Below, piece after piece: positions 1-7,104 of a DNA stretch of 64,000 bases (position 1 is the first letter of the stretch; every line of letters begins with the position of its first letter). Below the pieces are notes generated by a model that worked only from the letters and a program-made list of their open reading frames with translations, was not told where the DNA came from and searched no databases. Position numbers and translations under genes: made by a program. Source of the DNA: Paenibacillus tepidiphilus (lineage in GTDB: Bacteria; Bacillota; Bacilli; Paenibacillales; Paenibacillaceae); contig NZ_VWRQ01000002.1 of the NCBI RefSeq assembly GCF_008635795.1, forward strand, positions 186,001-250,000, in the 5' to 3' direction.

Positions 1-2134
1 AAAAGGTCGCCGGAATCAATTGCTGCAATCTGACCAGTATCGCCGCAGCCTGTTCACGCACCAGAACCTGCTTCGGTGCGAAGCGGCCGCCGCTGCCGGT
101 CATCACCTCATGTTCATACACCGCTTGAATTGCCCGGCGGCTGGCCTCCGGCAGGCCCGTCACATCGGCTAAGCTCATGCGCTCAGGACTGCCGTACGTG
201 GACAACGGTGCCGCCTTGGCCACCATGACTGCCGCTTCTTCCCGCGTAATGCCGCGGTCCGGCTCGAACTTGCCGGAAGCGGGGCTGACGATGCCCAGGT
301 CCACGGCCTTAGCGACAGTGCCGCTGTACCATTTGCCGGCCGGAACATCCTTAAAGACGGAGACTGCCCTGGCATCAGGGAACTCATGCATGAGCCGCAG
401 CAGCAGCGTCAGAAATTCGGCCCGGGTCAGCTTCTGCTTCGGTGCAAGCACATCCCCGCTGGCACTTACGCCCTGGAGATATCCGCTGCTCAGCGCCGAA
501 GCGATATCGTAACGCGCCCAAGCGGCGACTTTATCCGCATCCTTGAAGCTCGCCAGCTCAGGGGAAGCCACATGCAGGGCAAAGGTTCGTTTGGCTATGG
601 CCGGCGCGGCGTCTTTGCGGTATTTGGTGACTTCAACAGGATAGACACCGGGCTTCATTCCGCCAAAAGACACCGTTCCGGTGCTGTCGGCCACTTTGCT
701 TGTTCCTCGCAGCGTTACGGTAATACCAGAGGCCGGGAGGCCGCCCAGCTGACCGTTTGATTTGGTGATCCGCAAGGTAACCGGCGTGTCGGCATTCGCG
801 TATCCGCCCATCTCCTGTCCATTCTTGTCCTTCCACTTCACTTCCATCTGCTCCGGCAGCTCTGTATCAGCCGCATAGTAGACCAGCAGCTGGCCTCCGT
901 CGCCGATGGTCATCCTGGACGGATTATTCTCGGGATACCGCCACGAGCCCCCCCAGTAGACAGCAATCTTCCATTCTCCGCGTCCGCTGTACCTACCGTT
1001 CTGAATTCCCTCAATCGCTGTGAAGGCCGGCTTGACTGCATCCGCGTTCAGCTTATAGGCCAGACCCTTCGACTGTAAAAAAGCCGCTGCCGCCCTCACC
1101 GCGTCGCCACCCGGGATACGTCCCCCGGCAAAAGTACCGCCGGGACCTTCAACCTGAATCGTTGCCTGCTCAGCTCCGGCATGGTGCAGTCCGCTGTACA
1201 GCGGACTGGCCTGCCTGGACAGCAGCTTATAGGATGTCAGGGCAAGATAGGCGTTCACGGTGGCAGAAGTATCCCTATCGCCTCCCGGCATCTGAGCAAA
1301 GCCGCCGCCCGGTTGCTTCGCGGCCATCAAATGCTCCAGCAGCGAAGCGCCGCCCTCCTTCGAAATTTCTGCCGCATCTACTCCCATCGAGGATAATCCA
1401 ATGATCACCTGCGCCGTAGTTGAAGTCTTGCCGTCATATCCGCCGTCCTGCTGCTGCTTGTCCTTGAGCCACTGCAGGGCCTGGCGGACCGGCTGCACCG
1501 CTTGCTCCGAACCTCCTGCCGGCGTCAGCGCTGTCAATACCCGGGCCGTTACTGCCGGGTCTCCCTGTGATTGACCGGCACCGGGCCAGCTGCCGTCCGC
1601 CAGCTGCATATCGAGCAGCTGATAGTAGAGCAGATCCGGATAACGGTTCGTCCGCTCCATAGAATTAGAGACCGAGTTATTGGAGGTCATATAGGCGGCG
1701 GCTACCATGGCCGCTCCTTCGGTATCTATACCGGCATGGTTCATCAGGAACGGATACAGATCAATGCCGGCGATGTTGTTCATATTGCCGCCTGCCGCAC
1801 TGTAAGCGAGCGCTGTGCGGGTCAGCTCAGACACCGTGGCGAACTTGCCCCGCTGCTCCAGAATCCGGTCTGCAATCTGCTTCTTATACCCTGACGGCAG
1901 ACTGCGCCCATTCTTGAAGAAGCCTACTGCCGCTTCATCGGGAAACGGCTGCACCGCCAGCAGTGCACGCTCTGCTTCATCCAGTGCCTGCTGCATATCC
2001 GCAGTGAATACCGCCGCTGCCTTGGGTGACGCAGCCGGCTCCGCCATTGCCCTGCCATCGAACCCTATCAGCAGTATACATAATGCGAGAAGTGTAGCCT
2101 TTCCTAGTGTCTGCTTCATAGATGCTGCTCTCAT
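1..2134 (-). CDS. Secreted SLH-domain protein with alpha/alpha-toroid and DUF4430 domains (partial)
   Basis: The reading frame is open from an ATG at 2134 to the window edge, so the C-terminus is missing (about 711 codons visible). GGAGGAGA lies 6 nt upstream. Residues 1-35 form a signal peptide (KQTLGKATLLALCILLIGF, then AMAEP). Residues about 40-340 look like prenyltransferase/squalene-cyclase-type helical repeats (WLKDKQQQDGGYDGK, MAAKQPGGGFAQMPGGD). About 345-450 resemble DUF4430 (QVEGPGGTFAGG, IAVYWGGSWRYPENNP). An Ig-like segment follows, then S-layer-homology repeats (FKDADKVAAWARYDIASAL, FKDVPAGKWYSGTVAKAVDLG, MSLADVTGLPEASRRAIQAV). SLH domains normally anchor proteins to secondary wall polymer. 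The substrate is unknown; I infer a surface binding or scaffold role. Confidence 0.8.
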   Translation of the reverse strand, partial: MRAASMKQTLGKATLLALCILLIGFDGRAMAEPAASPKAAAVFTADMQQALDEAERALLAVQPFPDEAAVGFFKNGRSLPSGYKKQIADRILEQRGKFATVSELTRTALAYSAAGGNMNNIAGIDLYPFLMNHAGIDTEGAAMVAAAYMTSNNSVSNSMERTNRYPDLLYYQLLDMQLADGSWPGAGQSQGDPAVTARVLTALTPAGGSEQAVQPVRQALQWLKDKQQQDGGYDGKTSTTAQVIIGLSSMGVDAAEISKEGGASLLEHLMAAKQPGGGFAQMPGGDRDTSATVNAYLALTSYKLLSRQASPLYSGLHHAGAEQATIQVEGPGGTFAGGRIPGGDAVRAAAAFLQSKGLAYKLNADAVKPAFTAIEGIQNGRYSGRGEWKIAVYWGGSWRYPENNPSRMTIGDGGQLLVYYAADTELPEQMEVKWKDKNGQEMGGYANADTPVTLRITKSNGQLGGLPASGITVTLRGTSKVADSTGTVSFGGMKPGVYPVEVTKYRKDAAPAIAKRTFALHVASPELASFKDADKVAAWARYDIASALSSGYLQGVSASGDVLAPKQKLTRAEFLTLLLRLMHEFPDARAVSVFKDVPAGKWYSGTVAKAVDLGIVSPASGKFEPDRGITREEAAVMVAKAAPLSTYGSPERMSLADVTGLPEASRRAIQAVYEHEVMTGSGGRFAPKQVLVREQAAAILVRLQQLIPATF

Positions 2135-2345
2135 CTCTATTCTCCTCCATTGCAGTTTGCTGGTTCTTGTAAGGTTAGACGCAATCCGTTGGAACTTTGT
2201 TCCTGTCCATGCAGCAATATGCACAAATAGAGATATCCCGGCGGCCGCCATGACCGCTTGGATATCTCTGTTATGGGTGTACGGGTGAATACTGCATTTG
2301 GCATTTTATTCCGAGAACAGACCTTGACCAGCTCTTTTATAATTA
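2135..2345. other. Intergenic stretch with a 10-bp inverted repeat
   Basis: I see no supported gene here. AGAGATATCC (2229-2238) and GGATATCTCT (2260-2269) form a perfect 10-bp inverted repeat around a 21-nt GC-rich loop. Neither strand has a clear T-run, so a factor-independent terminator is possible but not shown. The repeat sits about 80 nt upstream of the toroid gene's 3' end and 95 nt upstream of the SLH gene start. Confidence 0.45.
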
Positions 2346-3302
2346 TCACCGGTTTGATGCAAACCACCACTTTAACACCCGCAATGCGCGGAGCGTATTC
2401 CAGCGGCTTTCCTTACCTGACGGGTCCTCCATATGGAAAGGAATATGGTCGGGTCGCGGTCTGTCCAGCGGCCACCGGCCGTTTGCGCCCTGCTTTGCAA
2501 TTAGCAGATCGACAGCTTCTGTCATCCTTTCATCGGGCTCCGCACCGGCTTCGCGGAAATACTCCAGTCCACGCAGGATATCATAGTGATAAGACGGCGG
2601 ATAAAACAAACAGGTAAAGCGGGGTTCAATCACCTCGCCAGATGAACGGGACCGGAACAGGCCTCGTTCCAGCAGATATTCTTCTCCCCGCTTGCGGGCA
2701 ACGGCCACTGCAGGATCAGGGCCAACCGCTTTCTCATATTCCAGCAGACCCTCAAGTACACAGATCGTACTGTGAAAAGAGGCTCGCGTGCTTGGAGGGG
2801 CTTCACAATTCCACCCGCCATCCGAAAGCTGCCCGTCCAGAAGATACTGAACCAACCGCTTACTTATCTCCCCGTAATAAGCACCCGCCGCCAGAATTCT
2901 CCCGTTGATGCAAGCCTCCACTTCTCCTTCAAAAAAAGCTCTGCCCTCATGATACTCCCAAATTAATTGGTCCCGTACCAACGCAATGGCTCTGCCGGAT
3001 TCCGCACATTGCGGCTCCAGCCCCATATCCTTTAATAATACCAAGGCGAACAATGTATTCTGCAGCGGCCAAGCGTCCGCATCCGCCCACCAATGGCCCT
3101 CCTCCGATTGCCTGGCAAGGATTTGCTGACCCCATCCCTCCACGGCAACCTGCGAGCGTACCGCGGCAACCCTGTCTTCCGGTTCATGCAGCAAGTCGCG
3201 CATCACCTGCCAACGGATCGCAGGATCTGAATCCAGCAACCACTCAATTACCGGGCCTGTAAGCATATCCTGCTTCCAATCGCGTTTCTTGAAATCGCTC
3301 AT
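2346..3302 (-). CDS. Soluble prenyltransferase/squalene-cyclase-like toroid protein
   Basis: A 318-residue protein without signal peptide or membrane segment. The chosen ATG at 3302 has GGAGGG 8 nt upstream; an upstream in-frame start at 3317 overlaps that Shine-Dalgarno and is less likely. The sequence has the tryptophan- and glycine-rich helical repeats of alpha/alpha-toroids (QSEEGHWWADADAWPLQNT, LDGQLSDGGWNCEAPPSTR, KQGANGRWPLDRPRP). I do not see the DXDD motif of squalene-hopene cyclases or the zinc ligands of protein prenyltransferases, so a terpene cyclase activity is not supported. It lies next to another toroid-bearing protein in the same orientation. Function unknown. Confidence 0.75.
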   Translation of the reverse strand: MSDFKKRDWKQDMLTGPVIEWLLDSDPAIRWQVMRDLLHEPEDRVAAVRSQVAVEGWGQQILARQSEEGHWWADADAWPLQNTLFALVLLKDMGLEPQCAESGRAIALVRDQLIWEYHEGRAFFEGEVEACINGRILAAGAYYGEISKRLVQYLLDGQLSDGGWNCEAPPSTRASFHSTICVLEGLLEYEKAVGPDPAVAVARKRGEEYLLERGLFRSRSSGEVIEPRFTCLFYPPSYHYDILRGLEYFREAGAEPDERMTEAVDLLIAKQGANGRWPLDRPRPDHIPFHMEDPSGKESRWNTLRALRVLKWWFASNR

Positions 3303-3491
3303 AATGATGCCCTCCAATCACACGCGGATTCTATTGAAAAAAGTATTATTTATTTTAGTATAGTTGATTTGGAACAATATGTATGCAAATTCTATAGTAC
3401 AAGTTAGGCATTGATCCTGCTAAAAACCGGGCCTATAATGAAAAACTCCTATTCAGAACTTGTAATGCAATACGCACTGAAAAAATGAAAA

Positions 3492-3520
3492 ACAAAAAAA
3501 CCTTGATTTCTCAAGGTTTT
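3492..3520 (-). terminator. Intrinsic terminator of tRNA-Leu
   Basis: On the minus strand AAAACCTTGA, loop GAAA and TCAAGGTTTT form a perfect 10-bp stem followed by a T-rich tract. It begins 8 nt after the tRNA 3' end. Confidence 0.85.
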
Positions 3521-3528
3521 CAATATAC

Positions 3529-3614
3529 TGCCGAGGACGGGGGTCGAACCCGTACGATGGTCACCCATCGCAGGATTTTAAGTCCTGTGCGTCTGCCTGT
3601 TCCGCCACCCCGGC
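3529..3614 (-). tRNA. tRNA-Leu (anticodon TAA)
   Basis: An 86-nt tRNA with a long variable arm, as expected for leucine. The acceptor stem is GCCGGGG paired with CCTCGGC, with discriminator A. The anticodon loop CTTAAAA gives TAA. The T-arm has GGTTCGACC. The 3' CCA is not encoded. It stands alone with its own terminator. Confidence 0.95.
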
Positions 3615-3792
3615 ATGATATAAAGGATTGTTCGTTTACCGAACGAATTAGATCATATCACGCAATGTAGAGCGCTGTCAACCTGAAAGTATAACCACCT
3701 GTCTGTCCCAGTTCATGTTTTGCCGGTTAATATATTGCCAGCTCATGCTTGCAGGTTCATGTTTACCTGTTCATCCCGCACCGCACACAAGC

Positions 3793-3826
3793 CAGCCCGT
3801 CTCTGGCATGAGCCAAAGACGGGCTG
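3793..3826. terminator. Stem-loop downstream of the WGxxGxxG protein gene
   Basis: CAGCCCGTCT (3793-3802) pairs perfectly with AGACGGGCTG (3817-3826), and the inner TGGC-ATGA-GCCA extends the stem. It lies 26 nt past the stop of the minus-strand gene. The T-run is weak on both strands, so termination is inferred. Confidence 0.55.
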
Positions 3827-3851
3827 CTTGTTTGCATTCATCAGCTAACGC

Positions 3852-4343
3852 CTAATGGCGTTCGCGGTCGACGCTGCGGTTACGCATGCCGGCCAGACCA
3901 AGGAGACCGATCAGACCGAGCCAGCCCCAGTTGCCGTTATCATTGTCGTTGTTGTTCGTGGTGGCGTTGGCGCGGTAGCGTCCATTGTCGGTTGTGTTGT
4001 TCGTACGGTAGCGGCCGTTGTCATTGGTGGTCGACAGCGGAGAGACGCCGTTGTTGTTGTCCCCGGTACGGACTTTATCGCGCATGATATTGTCTGTACG
4101 GTTGCCTGTGCCTGTCACTTGGTTCATCATGTTGTTTCCGGCCTGATTCAACCGGCCAGTGCCTTCGTTGTACATGCGATGGGCATCATTGGTCAGGTTG
4201 TTGACGACCCCTTGGCCCCCTCTGGCTCCGGTGTCAGGAACCGTGTTGCCCATTGTTCCGGCTGCGCTTTCGGCGAAGCCTACGCCCATCAGACTCATGG
4301 ATAACAGTGTACCGCAAGCAAGGCTTGTGATCAGCTTGTTCAA
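3852..4343 (-). CDS. Secreted Asn-rich protein with WGxxGxxG C-terminal motif
   Basis: A 163-residue protein starting at TTG 4343, with AAGGGGG nine nt upstream. It has a signal peptide (MNKLITSLACGTLLSMSLMG, cleavage likely after GFAES). A low-complexity Asn/Asp/Thr/Arg-rich middle contains two NGRYR repeats in the 105-135 region. The C-terminal GNWGWLGLIGLLGLAGMRNR matches the WGxxGxxG sorting-like tail described in Gram-positive secreted proteins: a glycine-rich hydrophobic helix followed by basic residues. The tail probably keeps the protein in the membrane. Its biological role is not known. It is monocistronic. Confidence 0.7.
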   Translation of the reverse strand: MNKLITSLACGTLLSMSLMGVGFAESAAGTMGNTVPDTGARGGQGVVNNLTNDAHRMYNEGTGRLNQAGNNMMNQVTGTGNRTDNIMRDKVRTGDNNNGVSPLSTTNDNGRYRTNNTTDNGRYRANATTNNNDNDNGNWGWLGLIGLLGLAGMRNRSVDRERH

Positions 4344-4423
4344 GATGTTATGCCCCCTTAAAGGATGGATGGTTTGACCCTGATAATTTCCCCGTTAGGC
4401 ATAACATCTATACAAGCCAACAT

Positions 4424-5101
4424 TTACGCTGTCGTGATGTTCACGGTGCGCGTGAGCGGATCGTAAGTCACCTTGGCGCCCAGCGCTTCGGCCACCGCCC
4501 GGACCGGCGCCATGGTCGTTCCGTTCTCCAGTATTCCTGCCGTAATCTTCCGTCCATTCAGGCTTATCGTCAGCTCATCTGCCTGGCCGCTGCCTCCATT
4601 GATGACCGCCAACGCGTCTTTAACCTGCTGTGCAGTGGGCTGTCTGCCGGCGCGCAGCTGGGCGGTGGTCAGGCCGAAGGTCATCTCCAGATGGGAATAA
4701 TCCTTGAAGGAGGTCCAGTCTCCGCCCCAGGTAAAACCCAGCTTCTTGCCTTCTTCCGCCACTTCCCGGTAATCGGCCACCTTGTCATTGTCGCCGTCGC
4801 GCCGTTCGTCCCAGGAAAGTGTCTTGCCGTCCGGCAGGAGCAGTGCGAAATCAATGGCCAGCCCATAGTTATGGTAGCTGCTGCCGCCCCTGACATTAGT
4901 GACGATCGGGCCCTTCTTGGTGCGGCCCTGCGCATACAGCTCATTCTGCTCGGCAATGGTCCGTCTGCCCTGGGTAATCATAATCGGAATCCCCCTGGCA
5001 TAACTCCGCTGCAGCAGCGCTCCTGTGGCCGTCAGCACGACAGGATGCAGATCGCCCAGCCGTCCGGCGGACTTGCTCTTGACCTGATCCAAGGTCAGCA
5101 T
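4424..5101 (-). CDS. M15-family peptidoglycan peptidase with copper-amine-oxidase-like stalk domain
   Basis: A 225-residue protein. The ATG at 5101 follows GGGGGTGATATC; an extension to 5182 lacks a Shine-Dalgarno. Residues about 1-150 are a CwlK/D-alanyl-D-alanine-carboxypeptidase-like M15 domain. Metal and catalytic motifs are visible: QGRRTIAEQNELYAQGRT, SSYHNYGLAIDFAL (His and Asp ligands) and KDYSHLEMTFG (catalytic Glu-type region and His). Residues about 175-225 form a stalk-type domain (LNGRKITAGILENGTTMAPV, VTYDPLTRTVNITTA) common on Paenibacillus surface proteins. No signal peptide is present from this start, as in phage-derived CwlK relatives. It likely cleaves the L-Ala-D-Glu bond of cell-wall peptides. 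Confidence 0.8.
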   Translation of the reverse strand: MLTLDQVKSKSAGRLGDLHPVVLTATGALLQRSYARGIPIMITQGRRTIAEQNELYAQGRTKKGPIVTNVRGGSSYHNYGLAIDFALLLPDGKTLSWDERRDGDNDKVADYREVAEEGKKLGFTWGGDWTSFKDYSHLEMTFGLTTAQLRAGRQPTAQQVKDALAVINGGSGQADELTISLNGRKITAGILENGTTMAPVRAVAEALGAKVTYDPLTRTVNITTA

Positions 5102-5241
5102 GATATCACCCCCTGGTACAGTAAATGCCCTCCTTGCGTCATCCGCTTGTACGAAGCAGCGGGCAGAGGCCTTTTTTATCACCGGATAAGGATGATTAAG
5201 GTCTAATCAGGATATACTACAGGCGAAAGGTGGGAGCATGC

Positions 5242-5391
5242 ATGGATATTCACAGCGACAGCTACAAAATCGCAGCCATTGCCGGCCAGGAGGATGCCGT
5301 TGAGGTGATCCGCCAAGCCGAATCACAGCTGGCCCGGATCACGGGCATCAAGGATGTTACCCTGATCGCCTACGAGAAGACGGAACAATAG
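5242..5391 (+). CDS. Small conserved-looking 49-residue protein
   Basis: A 49-codon gene with ATG at 5242 and a good ribosome-binding site (AGGTGGGAG, 5 nt spacing), ending in TAG. The product begins MDIHSDSYKIAAIAGQEDAV and ends TLIAYEKTEQ. It is acidic to neutral, with no signal or membrane segment. It is divergent from the M15 peptidase gene and followed by a bidirectional terminator. The alternating pattern (KIAAIAG, then AVEVIRQAESQL, then KDVTLIAYEK) suggests a small alpha/beta fold. I do not recognise the family. Confidence 0.6.
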   Translation: MDIHSDSYKIAAIAGQEDAVEVIRQAESQLARITGIKDVTLIAYEKTEQ

Positions 5392-5415
5392 TGCGTTCAC
5401 ACAACCGGATATGAC

Positions 5416-5444
5416 AAAAAGGCGCTTCAACGAAGTGCCTTTTT
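5416..5444. terminator. Bidirectional intrinsic terminator
   Basis: AAAAAGGCGCTTC (5416-5428) pairs with GAAGTGCCTTTTT (5432-5444) with one G-T wobble. A-runs and T-runs flank the stem, so it can serve both the plus-strand small gene and the convergent YolD-like gene. Confidence 0.85.
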
Positions 5445-5464
5445 ACCTGCTGCAGCCGTTGCTC

Positions 5465-5785
5465 CTAGGATAGCCTGACTTCCATAATATCATCCACCCG
5501 AATCCACTCACTGTCTCCGGCCCACTGCAGCTTCAGCTCCCGGGAATGGGCATGAATCGAGGTCACAAAACCGCTGCAGATCCTGTCTGCCTCCGGCTCG
5601 AACAGCACAACCGTTACGCGTACATGCGAGCGCAGAGAGCGGGCAAGCGCGTCCTGAATTTCTCTCAGCTTCTGTTCTTCCAGCACGGGCTTTACACGGC
5701 ATGCTGTCTCACGTTCCTCCAGGATCATACGGCCCTTATATTCCGGCAGCATCCTCCGGCTGTTCTCTTCAAGCTTTCCACCCAT
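5465..5785 (-). CDS. YolD-like family protein
   Basis: A 106-residue protein. The ATG at 5785 is preceded by GGGGTG at 6 nt; the upstream in-frame GTG at 5794 overlaps that signal. The layout matches the YolD-like family: an N-terminal segment LPEYKGRMILEERE, a helix-rich middle (KLREIQDALARSL) and a C-terminal SH3-like beta barrel (VRVTVVLFEPEA, GFVTSIHAHSRELKLQW, EWIRVDDIMEV). YolD proteins are often found beside Y-family DNA polymerases such as UvrX, but no such gene is next to this copy. Function unproven. Confidence 0.75.
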   Translation of the reverse strand: MGGKLEENSRRMLPEYKGRMILEERETACRVKPVLEEQKLREIQDALARSLRSHVRVTVVLFEPEADRICSGFVTSIHAHSRELKLQWAGDSEWIRVDDIMEVRLS

Positions 5786-5998
5786 TCGTGTCACCCCAGC
5801 ATGAAATTTATCGATAGCAAGAACACATGTTTGTATTATATGCGGGGATTGTCTTTTTTAACAATCTGAAAAAAATGACATTAACGCACCCGCCACACCC
5901 CGGTTTAAGACTGAAATTGAATTCTCCCCAGCAAAAAGACGCCGACGGCAATGTATGGCCGAGCGCCTTTCAGTTCCTGACTATTGGGCAGATTAGCC

Positions 5999-6634
5999 CT
6001 AATCCGCCGTGTTCCCTGCTTCGCTTCCTGTCACCTTGGCCGGCTCGGTCTGAGGTTCTGCAGCATTATCGCTGCCATCAGCGCCTTCGGCTCCCATAAC
6101 GGCTGCCTCCGTACTGCCTGCCTCAATCAGACCGACGGATACCCGCGCCTCATTCAGCTTGGAAATGCCGTAGAGCATTGCCACGTCGGCCTGCTGGTTG
6201 AGCGAATCGAATTCCTCCGCCGTCACATCCGGTGATACAGCGCCTTTGGAGGCCTGCTCCTTAATGGAGTATGCGCTTTGAAAAGCGATTACCGAGTCCC
6301 GCAGCAGCTTTTCAATCTCATCCGGCAGATTGCTGGCGATCTTCACGTCGTTCACCTGCTCGGCAATGTCGGCAGACGTATCCTGGAAGCTGTCTACGGC
6401 CTCCGTCAGCTCTTCGCCGGTAGCTTCTCCGGCCCCGTAAGAGGTCAGCGTCATATTGAAGTTCTCGAGGGCATCCTTGCCAAGTTGATCGAATTTGGAC
6501 ATTTCATTGTAAAAATTCTGGACGGTCTCCTGCACCTCTGCCTCCGTGGGAGGAGCCGCATCGTTGTTGCCGTTGCCGCACGCACTGAGGAAGATCCCCA
6601 TGAGCAGCATTCCTGTCAGTATAATTGTTCTCAT
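5999..6634 (-). CDS. Putative lipoprotein
   Basis: A 211-residue protein starting at ATG 6634, with GGAGGG 6 nt upstream. The N-terminus MRTIILTGMLLMGIFLSACG is a lipoprotein signal peptide with lipobox LSAC. The mature part is acidic and helical (TEAEVQETVQNFYNEMSKFD, LTEAVDSFQDTSADIAEQV), ending in a low-complexity Glu/Ala/Gly/Thr tail (about 180-211). It is monocistronic. I do not recognise the family; a surface helical-bundle lipoprotein is all that can be said. Confidence 0.7.
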   Translation of the reverse strand: MRTIILTGMLLMGIFLSACGNGNNDAAPPTEAEVQETVQNFYNEMSKFDQLGKDALENFNMTLTSYGAGEATGEELTEAVDSFQDTSADIAEQVNDVKIASNLPDEIEKLLRDSVIAFQSAYSIKEQASKGAVSPDVTAEEFDSLNQQADVAMLYGISKLNEARVSVGLIEAGSTEAAVMGAEGADGSDNAAEPQTEPAKVTGSEAGNTAD

Positions 6635-6847
6635 TTCTATCCCTCCACATATCAGAATAATGTCGAGGTTTGTAAAGTGCAAATAAAAAATAATGTAAAT
6701 CCGCACAAAATACGTTCCGCTTATATGGAAGCGTTTACAGTAATGCACAAAAAGACTCCCGCCGATGACGGGAATCCAATATCCGGGAAAGCCGAATCAT
6801 TGCGGACGCCGGGCTTGGGCTTGTGAGTTTCTTTTATGGTGAATAGC

Positions 6848-7024
6848 TGCACTTTGTACATCTATTCGGACGAAAAATAATGGAGCAGGCCGGTTAACTG
6901 CATTCTCTGCAACTAAAATCGCCAGAATCGCGCCTTTTCAAAGGAACGCTGATATTTAGATGTACCAGATACAACTAAAGTCATATTCTCGCGACTAGCC
7001 GGCGTTTTAATTGTACGAGATACA
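6848..7024. repeat. Four-unit periodic dyad array in the intergenic region
   Basis: The gap 6635-7104 holds no supported gene. It carries four copies of a 13-bp dyad TGYA-N5-TRCA: TGCACTTTGTACA (6848), TGCATTCTCTGCA (6899), TGTACCAGATACA (6961) and TGTACGAGATACA (7012). Starts are 51, 62 and 51 bp apart. Copies 2-4 are followed by AACTAAA or AATTAAG. The regular spacing, close to whole helical turns, argues against chance. A weak hairpin (CCCG/CGGG, 6758-6772) lies upstream of the array. Confidence 0.75.
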
Positions 7025-7104
7025 ATTAAGCCAGCTTTGCAGCGCATATGCTCACCGGCAGCCCAACTTCCCAGTATAAGCCGGGAGTCTGTAGGGCCTG
7101 CGGT

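Noticed and set aside
2137..2370. 77-codon minus-strand frame between the toroid genes
   Set aside because: It overlaps the 3' end of the toroid gene and the inverted repeat, lacks a binding site, and shows no protein-like pattern.
6848..7024. CRISPR array interpretation of the periodic repeat
   Set aside because: Units are degenerate, only 13 bp is shared, there are just four, and no cas gene is nearby.
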